A DNA stretch of 64,000 bases, from contig CBDETS010000007.1 in NCBI GenBank assembly GCA_965242975.1, positions 1,240,001-1,304,000 on the forward strand, written 5' to 3'. The DNA comes from JAPPHA01 sp965242975 (GTDB lineage Bacteria > Pseudomonadota > Alphaproteobacteria > Rhodobacterales > Rhodobacteraceae). A program made the position numbers and the translations under genes. Under the pieces are notes generated by a model. It saw only the letters and a list, made by a program, of their open reading frames with translations. It was not told the DNA's origin and searched no databases. How positions within the stretch are numbered: the stretch's first letter is position 1; every line of letters begins with the position of its first letter. Of this stretch, positions 54,819-63,310 are shown piece after piece.

Positions 54819-55640
54819 ATGCACAAGATCGTTGTTTTTTCAGACACTCATGTAGGTGACTCGTCTCACGATGGGAGTCGGTTCGATGCCGTCGCCCGTT
54901 TCACTGCCGGAATCCGCCATGCAAACATGTTTCATGCTGATGCCGAATTCTTGTTCCACCTTGGCGACTTGACCCAGAACGGGTTGCGATCCGAATATGA
55001 ACTGACTCGACCGGTTCTTGAGGCAATCGAATTCAACTGCCGCCTGATCCCCGGCAATCACGACGACAGGGCGGTCATTCGGGAGTGTTTTCCGGACCTG
55101 ACCCGCCCGGACCCTGAAGCCGGAGGGTTCCTTCAGTCGGCATTCCGAGTCGGTTCGAACCTGGTCCTCGCGCTTGACACTCTCGCCGACCCCGACGAGA
55201 CGGGAGAACCCCATTGTGGGCTCCTGTGCCCAGAACGGCTGGACTGGGTTCGCGCTCAAGTTGCCGAACCGCGCGCGCGCGGCGTAATCATATTCATGCA
55301 CCACCCGCCCTTCCACGTGGGAATGGAGCATCTCGACCGGAGCCGCGTGCTGAACGGCGATGAACTGATATCAGTTTTCGATGCCTGCCCGGTTCCCGTC
55401 CACATCGTATGCGGACACCTGCACAGAACAATTTCGGGAACGATTGGCAGGCACGGTTTCTCCGTGTGCCGAGGGTCCAGCCGGTCGTTCCGACTCGGCG
55501 GGAGCCCTGATTTTCCCGACCAAGGCGTCTTTGACGACGATACAACCGACATACCGGCCTACAACGTTCTGTTTCTGCTCGATGACTGCGTAGTGGTTCA
55601 CACGCAGACGTATGACCCCGAGAGGGAAATCGTTGGATGA
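54819..55640 (+). CDS. Calcineurin-like metallophosphoesterase (CpdA-like)
   Basis: 273 residues from the ATG at 54819. The five metallophosphoesterase motifs are all visible: VVFSDTHVGD, FHLGDLTQNG, LIPGNHDDR, IIFMHHPPFHV and HIVCGHLHRTI. The pattern matches CpdA-type 3',5'-cyclic-AMP phosphodiesterases, though family members also act on other substrates. Di-metal enzyme, cytosolic. It starts 13 bases after the pyc stop and may be co-transcribed with it. Confidence 0.82.
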   Translation: MHKIVVFSDTHVGDSSHDGSRFDAVARFTAGIRHANMFHADAEFLFHLGDLTQNGLRSEYELTRPVLEAIEFNCRLIPGNHDDRAVIRECFPDLTRPDPEAGGFLQSAFRVGSNLVLALDTLADPDETGEPHCGLLCPERLDWVRAQVAEPRARGVIIFMHHPPFHVGMEHLDRSRVLNGDELISVFDACPVPVHIVCGHLHRTISGTIGRHGFSVCRGSSRSFRLGGSPDFPDQGVFDDDTTDIPAYNVLFLLDDCVVVHTQTYDPEREIVG

Positions 55641-56091
55641 CGTTTTACTCGTGCCACGTCCTCCGACCGGCCTGATTTCCCAATCAGGCTTGATCCCTGA
55701 AACGGGACGGAAAAGCGCGGTCGACTAAATTTGCCGATACGCCTCAGGAGCAGTTTCGTATGGCGAGATCAACCGACTGTACCCCGAGGCGACGAATTGC
55801 AGGTTAACCGCACATTTACTGCATCGAGATTTCAGCCGATGCTTCCGCACAATCCGCCAACACCAGACCCGCATACCTCAGTTGAATTTCCGCACTTCCG
55901 GTGCGGGCTCGGTTGTCGTCAACCGCACTGATTGCCGGCCGATATCCTTGTCGGACGACTGACTTCAGGCCCAACAGACCCAACGATCTGGAGTTCACTT
56001 CGGTCACTTGCCGCCACCGGCGGTACGTAACTGAAGTTCAAGAAACCAGTTGCAATGGCGCTGGCCCTTGATTACGAGAGAAGTGGGAGTC
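55641..56091. other. No gene recognised; left border of the genomic island
   Basis: About 450 bases between the phosphoesterase and tRNA-Gly. Short frames on either strand have no recognised domain. It should contain the tRNA promoter. Confidence 0.5.
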
Positions 56092-56166
56092 GCGGGCGTA
56101 GCTCAGTGGTAGAGCACAACCTTGCCATGGTTGGGGTCGTGAGTTCGAGTCTCATCGCCCGCTCCA
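56092..56166 (+). tRNA. tRNA-Gly (anticodon GCC)
   Basis: Acceptor GCGGGCG (56092-56098) pairs with CGCCCGC (56156-56162), U73 at 56163, CCA encoded at 56164-56166. Anticodon arm CAACC-TTGCCAT-GGTTG reads GCC; T arm GTGAG-TTCGAGT-CTCAT. An integrase starts 111 bases downstream, so this tRNA is the probable integration site of the element to the right; no second copy of its 3' end was seen in the window. Confidence 0.96.
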
Positions 56167-56276
56167 TTCTCAAAGTCTCTGATTTTGACAAGCACTTGAT
56201 TTCAAGCAGTTTTTCGAATCATTTTACGCCCTGCTTTGTGCTAGTTTCTTGCTATAAATTGTGCTGGTTTCGTCCC

Positions 56277-57699
56277 ATGACCAGATCAATGGACGGCGAG
56301 CGTTACCTGAAAAACGGGCAGGCTGGTATTACTATTATCGGCATGTGCCCGTCCGTTTGCGGCCCTTTTTACGATGGCAACACGATTCGCATCGCCCTCG
56401 GCACGAAGTCGGCGAAAGTGGCACGCGTCAGGCGCGACGAACTGCTCGAGGCCGATGACGACTACTGGATACAGCTCAAGCTCTCCCTGAACCTGGAAAG
56501 CGCTGGGGAACGCATGGATACCAGTCATGCGGAAAAACGCTACCCGGTGGCCAAGGCACGCGCACTTTCCGCCTGTTTCAGGTTTCGGCCCATGGATCAG
56601 CTCGCCGACCCTTCGCAAATCGAAGACATCGTTCGCCGTCTGCTCTCCCTTGAACAGAAGGCAGCCTCAAACGGCTCATTAAACCCCGAGATGATCGACG
56701 CGGTTATGGGCGGTGTCGAGGAACCCCGTGTTCTCGTCGGCGAGGCCGTGGATATCTATCAGACCGAAATCGCCATGCCCGATCCTGGTGAAGAAATCTC
56801 CCGAACAGAAGCGGCTCTGAAAAAACACGCGCGACCGGTCCTTGCGGTATTTCATCGAGGTCATCGGCGATCTGCCGATTGCCGAGATCATTCGCGAGCA
56901 CGCCCAGCAATATTATGAATTCTGGAATGACCAGATCGCGCCGGAAGAGAACGGGGTGAAACCAAAGAGCCCCAAGACGGCGGCGCGGCACTTCGGCGAC
57001 ATGCGCACGCTCTATTCATCGTATTTCAAATATATGGGCGATGAGGATATGCCGAACCCGTTTCGCAACCTCAACTTCAAGGACCGTCGCGGCAAGGGCA
57101 CGCGCGCCACGCCGTCCTTCACGAATGAGTGGGTTCGGAATCACATTGTGGCGACGGGCGCTTTCGATGGCTTGACCGACGAAATTTTCTTCGTGCCCTT
57201 GATGATTGTGGAGACGGACTGCCGCCCCGGCGAGATCATCAATCTGCGCACCGCGGACATCCGAATTGATGCAAAGGTGCCTTATCTGATCATCCCCGAC
57301 CGTGAGGACCGGGAAGTCAAAACCGCCACTTCTGTTCGGAAGATTCCCCTTGTCGGGATTTCACTGGAAGCGGTCAGGCGGGCACCGAACGGGTTTCCGA
57401 AGTATCATGACAAGTCGAACGCCTTTTCGGCAGCGGCCAACGCCGCCTACAGGGGGAACGGTCTCTTTCCCACGGACGATCATGTCATCTATTCGTTCCG
57501 GCATGCGTTCGAGGACCGCATGAAGGAGGCGCACATCGATTTCGAGCTTCGCTGCCTGCTCATGGGCAACAAGATAGACCGGCCCGATTACGGCACCGGC
57601 GGGTCGCTCGAATACCGCCGGAAGGAACTGCTCAGGATCGCCCATCCCGTCCCGGCAGATTTCTTCGCCGTTTTCGACGCTGCGCGCGCAGCCGGGTAA
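56277..57699 (+). pseudogene. Tyrosine recombinase (phage-type integrase), three frameshifts
   Basis: Reassembled from three frames: RSMDGERYLK from the ATG at 56277, RAGWYYYYRHVPVRLRPF in a second frame, YDGNTIRIALGTKSAKVARV and beyond in the first again, then RYFIEVIGDLPIAEI through the catalytic domain in a third to the stop at 57699. Catalytic elements are present: ETDCRPGEIINLRTADI with the first Arg, YSFRHAFEDRM for the His/Arg box and YGTGGSLEYRRKELLRIA at the tyrosine end. Each switch occurs in a homopolymer (A5 near 56312, T5 near 56367, A6 near 56820). It may be intact in the organism if these are sequencing errors. Confidence 0.85.
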
Positions 57700-57895
57700 G
57701 GCAATCACCAGTCATGCAGTTTCTTATCAGGGTCCGGTATGTCTCGCGGCGGCGCAATTCCGCGTCGACTATTTCGAACAGGGGAATATAGCGCTCACTG
57801 TGCGTGGCGATGATTTCCACCGCAATTGCGCGTGCGCGTCTCAATTGATCATCGGTGACTGTCAATTCCCGGTCATCCACAGATACGAGGCACAA
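57700..57895 (-). CDS. Small helical protein of unknown function
   Basis: The frame starts at the complement of 57893-57895 and reads VSVDDRELTVTDDQLRRARA, then IAVEIIATHSERYIPLFEIV and ELRRRETYRTLIRN. The composition is well balanced, with amphipathic helices, unlike surrounding shadow frames. It runs antisense into the end of the integrase to a stop at 57632, where the tail becomes Arg-rich; the coordinates here mark the part outside the integrase. Possibly a gene of the island; no family recognised. Confidence 0.35.
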
Positions 57896-58200
57896 TGCGT
57901 GCTATTCCTGTCGTAGACCGGACCTGCTTGAAACGGCTAGTGAGGAAAGAAGGCGGAAATTAGAGTGGAAACCAGGCGTTTGGGCGAAGTTTCAGGCGCT
58001 GGTGATCCTGATGAGGGCCATGGAGATGTAAGGAGAAACGGTGTGTTGGAACCGGGAATATCTGAGGCTCAGACACAATCAATGCAGGCTGAGAACCTGC
58101 AACTGGTCGCATCTTTGATGATCCAATCTAGTTACACACCTGATCAGAAAGACTAGCTCTGGACTGTTCACGACTTTGATTCCCACGTCCAGTCCAGGCA
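57896..58200. other. No gene recognised; immediately outside the TnpB element end
   Basis: About 300 bases without a convincing gene. If the TnpB element ends at 58201, the bases just left of it (58180-58200, minus strand) would be the natural guide segment of the omega RNA. Confidence 0.4.
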
Positions 58201-58287
58201 ATTAATTTAAGGGAATTTTATCGATGACTTGACAACGTATCACGCTGCCAGCTTTCGATCGATTTCACGGGTCATTGGGGTTGCCGA
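58201..58287 (-). repeat. TnpB right end, copy 1 of an 87-bp inverted repeat
   Basis: Covers the last codons of tnpB (MTREIDRKLAA and stop) and the following sequence on the minus strand. It aligns without gaps to 59580-59666 on the plus strand, with roughly 70 of 87 bases identical by hand count; a core of 20 bases across the stop codon is identical. In IS605-type elements this part encodes the 3' portion of the omega RNA scaffold. Confidence 0.85.
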
Positions 58288-59461
58288 TGCAAACGCCCCT
58301 CGCCGTGCAGACGCACCAATCCCGAACGCCAATATGTTGCGGGCCGCATTCAGGGCCGCATTGTCCGCGTGGCCACAGGCCACGCACGTGAATTCAGCCT
58401 GCGACGAGCGGGAAGCCTTGTCCGAATGTCCGCACGCATTGCAGGTCTGTGATGTGAAGGCGGGGTCGATCTCCACCACAACGCGCTTGTAACCGAGCAT
58501 CTGCTTTACAGAGTGCCCGCCGGTGTTGAGGATCCTCCCGGTTGAGGCCGGACTTGGCCTTCACCTTCCTGCCGGGGTTGTCAATCGTACCCCTGGCCGA
58601 GCGGGTCATGCCCGCTGTGTCGAGTTTCTCGACAATTACCGTGCCCGCCCGGTTGGCGATCCGGCGGCTGACCTGATGTCGCCAATTCTTGCGCCTGTTG
58701 GCCCGCTTCCTCTGGAGCCTCTGCAACCTGAGTGTGATCTTCATGCGCCGCCGTGGTCCCTTGCGCTGGCGCGCAAGCCTCTGCTGGTTGCGCCTGATCT
58801 TCGCATCAAGCGGGCCCGTATCGGGCGCGGGGATGATCTCCGCCTCTCCCGTCGTGTCCACCACCGCCACCCGGCCGACGTTCATGTCCACGCCCGCCAA
58901 GACCCCCGTGTCGGGACGTTCCCCGGCCTCGACCGCGTAGCAGACGGTGACGGACCACGTGCCGGCGATCGTCTTGATCACGGCGTGCACCGGCTTGCCC
59001 TCGGGATACGGGTTCCCGCCCTTCCGCCGGATCCGCATGTGCCCGATCCTCGGAATGGCGATCCTGTCCCCGTCAATGCGGACATCACAGGGAATGGTGA
59101 AGGATGGGCTCGACCCGTAACACGACTTGAAACGTGGATGTCCCGCATCGCCCCCGAAGAACGCCTTCCACGCATCGGCCTGATACTTGAGTACGTACCG
59201 GGTGATTGCAAAGGAGTATTCCGAAAGCCACGGCGTATCGCTGCGCAGCCCGGTGAACTCCGTGCCGAGCGAGAAGAACAAAACCGACGGAGGTTTCTCC
59301 CCGTTGGCCTTCGCCGCCTCATGGGCGTCATTGTGCTGCCCCAGTATCGCGTTCCAGACGAAGCGGCAGGCGCCTGCCTGTCCGGCCAGGCTCCGCGCGT
59401 TGGCAATGGAGCCGGGCAGAAGCCGGTAGATTATGTTACGGTATGTGGTAGTCTCGCTCAC
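58240..59461 (-). pseudogene. tnpB: IS605/IS1341-type RNA-guided nuclease TnpB, one-base frameshift
   Basis: From a GTG at 59461 (an ATG at 59509 is in frame): SETTTYRNIIYRLLP, then RuvC-I Asp in LAGVDMNVGRVAVVDTTG, RuvC-II Glu in TVIVEKLDTAGMTRSARG. After KAKSGLNRE a single extra G near 58532 shifts the frame; the remainder, IDPAFTSQTCNACGHSDK with the zinc CxxC pair, then FTCVACGHADNAALNAARN with the RuvC-III Asp, is in the next frame and stops at 58240. Deleting the G gives GLNREILNTGGHSVKQML, the expected sequence. All catalytic residues survive. No TnpA is present. Confidence 0.88.
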
Positions 59462-59579
59462 GCGGTCGGGCCTTCGGCACAAGGTTCGTTTGGTGACGGG
59501 AAACTGCATTTTCCCGTCACACGCTCTCTACACGATCTGCCTGAATTGGCAAGGAATCGTCCAGGGTCACGATCAAGTG

Positions 59580-59666
59580 TCGGAAACCGCCATGACCCGT
59601 GGAATCGATCGGAAACCGGCAGCGTGATACGTTGTCACGTAATCGACATAATCCCCTGATTTAACT
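59580..59666 (+). repeat. TnpB right end, copy 2 in inverted orientation
   Basis: Reads TCGGAAACCGCCATGACCCG onwards and encodes MTRGIDRKPAA plus stop, homologous to the C-terminus of the adjacent TnpB but pointing the other way and without any tnpB body before it. It abuts the left end of the TnpB element. Best explained as a solo right end left by a related element. Confidence 0.85.
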
Positions 59667-59855
59667 CGTAAGAGTGTAGACAAAGCGCGCGCAAAATCGG
59701 ACGCGTCTGGCTTGTTTGCCAAGCGCTCCAACATGCACTACAAACCGGACATGAAAGCGGGCATTGTGCGGGACATATTTCTGCTGATAGGATTTATATC
59801 TATATGATATTGTTTTATATTTATGATTATCTTGGCGGCATAGAAAGCGGACAAA

Positions 59856-61058
59856 ATGAGTGATGAAGATATAAGAGATGATGGTGAGACCATAAGCCTG
59901 TTCGAACCGTTGATGGTGAGCGAAGGTTCTCCAAAGCGCTCGGAGCTCAACGATCTGACGCTCGACCTAGCAACGGCCTCTGCCCGTTTCGCCAGCAGTT
60001 TGCCTGCATCCGTCGCCGACGCCTTGGCCGATTTGATCCGCTCGATGAATTGCTATTATAGCAACCTGATTGAAGGGCATAATACGCATCCGATCGATAT
60101 CGAACGGGCGCTGAATAATGACTACAGCGCCGATCCGGAAAAGCGTGATCTGCAACTCGAAGCCAAGGCGCATATCGCTGTCCAGAATTGGATTGATGAA
60201 GTTGGCTTGGGCGAAAGTCCAACGTCTCCGGAGTTGATCAAGGAAATCCACCGCCGTTTTTGTGAATTGCTGCCACCCGATCTGCTCTTTGTTGAGATAC
60301 CTTCAACCGGCGAGAAGATTCCGGTGGTGCCGGGCGAACTCCGAACAAGAGATGTTGAAGTTGGACGCCATGTGGCGATCAGTCCAGGTTCAGTTCCACG
60401 CTTTCTTGATCGGCTGCATAGTGCCTACCGTCGCGCTGGTCAGATCGAGTCCATCCTCGCGGCAGGGTGCGCACATCACCGGCTGCTCTGGGTTCACCCG
60501 TTTCTGGACGGGAATGGTCGTGTTGCCCGATTGATGTCCTATGCGATGTTGAAGAACGCGCTCGACACAAAGGGGCTCTGGTCAGTTGCGCGCGGCCTTG
60601 CTCAAAACGAAGCGGAATACAAACGCCACCTGGCTGCTTGTGATCAGCCCCGGCGCGGTGATCGCGACGGACGCGGTACGTTGAGCGAAGCGGCCCTTGC
60701 AGACTTCACAGCCTTCTTCCTGAAAATCTGCATTGATCAGATCAAATTCATGGAAGGTTTGATGAAGCCTGATCGGTTGAGAGATCGGATTTTGATTTGG
60801 GCAGAAGAAGAAATGCGCGCCCGTATACTGCCAACCAAATCCGATAAGGTGCTGCGCGCTGTTCTCATGCAAGGCTCTATCACGCGTGCGGATGTTGTGC
60901 CGCTTCTTGGTGTCACGGAAAGAAGCGCGCGCCGGGTGACGTCGGCGTTGCTGGAAATCGGCGCGCTTCAATCAGAAAGCACGCGCGCGCCACTGCAACT
61001 TGCCTTCCCTGCGAAACTTGCGGGCTGCTGGATGCCTGGCCTCTTCCCGGATGAGTGA
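59856..61058 (+). CDS. Fic-family protein, putative AMPylator (class II)
   Basis: 400 residues. The Fic motif HPFLDGNGRVARL (HxFx(D/E)GNGRxxR) is complete near residue 217, and the inhibitory helix motif (S/T)xxxE(G/N) is present N-terminally as SNLIEGH at about residues 70-76, so it is an autoinhibited class II enzyme. The C-terminal region has a winged-helix-like segment (LLGVTERSARRVTSALLE). Fic enzymes transfer AMP from ATP to target hydroxyls. The leader 59760-59855 is strikingly AT-rich. Base use is less GC-rich than the housekeeping genes, suggesting recent acquisition. Confidence 0.92.
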   Translation: MSDEDIRDDGETISLFEPLMVSEGSPKRSELNDLTLDLATASARFASSLPASVADALADLIRSMNCYYSNLIEGHNTHPIDIERALNNDYSADPEKRDLQLEAKAHIAVQNWIDEVGLGESPTSPELIKEIHRRFCELLPPDLLFVEIPSTGEKIPVVPGELRTRDVEVGRHVAISPGSVPRFLDRLHSAYRRAGQIESILAAGCAHHRLLWVHPFLDGNGRVARLMSYAMLKNALDTKGLWSVARGLAQNEAEYKRHLAACDQPRRGDRDGRGTLSEAALADFTAFFLKICIDQIKFMEGLMKPDRLRDRILIWAEEEMRARILPTKSDKVLRAVLMQGSITRADVVPLLGVTERSARRVTSALLEIGALQSESTRAPLQLAFPAKLAGCWMPGLFPDE

Positions 61059-61070
61059 AGACAGAGTTAG

Positions 61071-61101
61071 GCGGCTGGCCTTCCGGCCAGCCGCGATTTT
61101 T
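61071..61101 (+). terminator. Rho-independent terminator of the Fic gene
   Basis: Perfect 10-bp stem GCGGCTGGCC (61071-61080) with GGCCAGCCGC (61085-61094), TTCC tetraloop, then GATTTTT. Thirteen bases after the Fic stop. Confidence 0.92.
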
Positions 61102-61149
61102 CCACTAGCCTCGATTACCAACTCAACGGAATTATGTGCGGCTGGGATT

Positions 61150-62886
61150 TCAGAAGAAGCGTATCCTGAGGGTCCGGTTTCCGAGCCACGGGATCGGCTG
61201 GGCGATCTCCCCGTAACCTGCGGCAGTGAGGAGCGGGTTGTTGGTGCGCCGTCCCAGTGTGACGATGATCTCGTCCCCGGTGATCTTGACGGCCGCACTG
61301 GCGTTGACGAGCTTGCGGAAGATGGTGCGCGCCTTCGCAACTTCGAAGCCCTGTCCGACACGGATGCCGAGGAGCCTGTAGAGGCCGCTCGCCATCAGCG
61401 TGAGCTGGACATCGAGATCGATGCGCATGGGCACGGCAGCGGAGAGCGCGTCCATGTGGAAGAAGTCGATGGCGTCGGCGATGGTGTTTTCGATCACCAT
61501 GCGCCGTGCGTAGCGGTCGACGAGCCCGGAGGCGGGCTCGTCCATCCGGTTGCTCAGGAGCAGGGTCGGCTTTTCATGGCCGAGTTCGGTGATGGCGATC
61601 TGGCGGACCTCGCCGGGATAGTCCCTGATGCGGACCTTGCGCTCGAGGATGCGGGGCCTGCGGTAGATGCGTCCGACATTGGTGAGCGTGATCCTGCGCC
61701 ACGCCTCCGGCGGCTCGGCGAGGAGGACCGCGACCATCCGCGCCGTTCGCCGGCGCAACGTCAGGAAGGCGATGCCCATGGCGTCGAGCCGGGCCAGGTT
61801 GGCATAGGTGGTCAGGCGGCTGTCGAAGACCAGTTCGACAGGCAGCGCCCCCGTCCGCGCCCGCCAGGCCTCGACGAAACGCAGAACCTCGTCGTTCTGG
61901 CGGTTCTTGCGCACGCCGGTGTTGGCATAGGCGAAGACCCGGGCATCGGCATCGCGGGCAAGGAAGGCGAGAACGCCCTTCTGGCGCCGGCTGCGCTTCG
62001 AGACATAGTGCTTCTCGATGAGCGCGTCGTCACCGTGGTAGGGGATGGTATGGAAATCAAGGTCGAAGGACTTCCCGCCGCCGAAGTCGACCCCGAGGCC
62101 GCGGACGGCAGAATGCCAGCGCTCCATCATGGCCGGACTGCGGCGCGGGTCCACCCGGCATGAATACTCGGTGAGCGTGGCCCGCTTGGGAATGACGTTG
62201 AGACCGGCGAAGAGGGCGAGACCCGGATCGAGGGTCTCGGCCATGACCTGGGTCGGGCGTCCGATGCCCCACAGCTTGAGCGCGAGCAGGGAGCGCAGGG
62301 CATCCCCGGCGGTGATCATGCGGCTTCCCGGCAGACCGCTGTCGGCAGCAAGGGTGTCGATGTCGACGCGGGCGAGATCGGGGGCAAACAGGAACAGGCC
62401 GCCGAAGTCGGTGCGCAGGCTCCGGGGCGAGAGATCGAGCGCACGCCGGTCGGCGACGGCGGCCGGCTCGGGATGGACGGCCCGGGTGCGTTCGTCGGGC
62501 GAACGCCGCCACAGCTTGGGCAGTCCGGCCCGCCTGATGACCCGCGCCACGGTGGTCTCCGAGACCGGGATCTTCTCCTCGCGGGTGAGTTGATCGGCGA
62601 TCTCCGCTGCCGAGAGGTTTCGTTTCCTGCGCAGCTCGACGATCCGCGCATCGCGGTCGGGTCCCGGCCGCGGCCTGCGCCTGCCGCGCCGGTCGGGCAG
62701 GAAGAAGGCCTCATCGGGCTCCCTGAGGAAGGCGGCGCGCAGGTTCCTGAGGGTTCCGGCCGCATAGCCGAAGCGTGCGGCGGCCTCGTCGATGGAGAGC
62801 CCCTCGACGAAGAGGGCGCGCAGGGCCTCGTATTTTTTGTGTGTGCTGTTTTCGGGCCTGAGGAAGCGGTCTGCGGGGTTGCGCAT
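61150..62886 (-). mobile_element. Intact DDE transposase of an IS4-superfamily insertion sequence
   Basis: 578 residues in a single frame. N-terminal HTH (VEGLSIDEAAARFGYAAGTL) and a second HTH-like part, then a DDE domain with DLDFHTIPYHGDDALIEKH (first Asp), VELVFDSRLTTYANLARL (second Asp) and YARRMVIENTIADAIDFF, a Y-x2-R-x3-E box holding the Glu. The combination resembles IS1634/ISNCY-like groups more than classical IS4. Weakly matching ends near 61128 (GGAATTATGTGC) and 62957 (complement GGATTATGCGC) might be terminal repeats. The only full-length transposase in the window. Confidence 0.8.
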
Positions 62887-63248
62887 GGTGGCGTTGCACT
62901 AAAAAATGCCTGTTAGCCTGACAGTTCCGCAATATTTTGATATACCCCCGGGTCAAGCGCATAATCCGCTGCGCGGCCACACGACGGGTATGTGCGGGCG
63001 AAAACAGCCATTTCGGGTAGATCGGCGGGTGGCGTGATGACCGTTGCGGGTGGCGACGGAATTCCTGTATCACGCTTTACAACAGTGGTGGCACCACAAA
63101 TAAAACTAATCAATAATATATGTACACAGGACTCCGGGAACCGCCGATCATGCCGAGAAATCCCCGTACCGGGGCGGCATCCCTTCACATTGTTCAGTAG
63201 AGCGGGGATCGCGGCTAGAGTTTCCAATTCCTGTGCCCATCGAGTCAT
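62887..63248. other. No gene recognised
   Basis: About 360 bases between the transposase start and the operators of the AbiEi-like gene. Contains the IS right end and an AT-rich stretch around 63095-63125. Nothing else identified. Confidence 0.5.
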
Positions 63249-63310
63249 GTCCGAATTATACGGCAAATTTCGGACTTTCCGATGTCCGAACGATGTGGCA
63301 TATTTTGGAC
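63249..63310 (+). promoter_or_regulatory. Two operator-like inverted repeats before the AbiEi-like gene
   Basis: Pair 1: GTCCGAA (63249-63255) and TTCGGAC (63269-63275). Pair 2: GTCCGAA (63284-63290) and TTTGGAC (63304-63310). Both pairs have a 13-base spacer, and pair 2 ends at the base before the start codon. AbiEi proteins of other bacteria repress their own operon by binding paired inverted repeats. Confidence 0.7.

Noticed and set aside
56055..56270. Coding frame running through tRNA-Gly into the integrase
   Set aside because: The stretch before 56277 is the tRNA gene and its spacer; the coding similarity begins after it.
61000..62163. 387-codon open frame on the plus strand
   Set aside because: Antisense to the intact transposase; no domain of its own.
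61128..62967. Possible terminal inverted repeat of the IS near 61128 and 62957
   Set aside because: About 10 of 12 bases match only if a gap is allowed, and no target duplication was found outside; too weak to claim.
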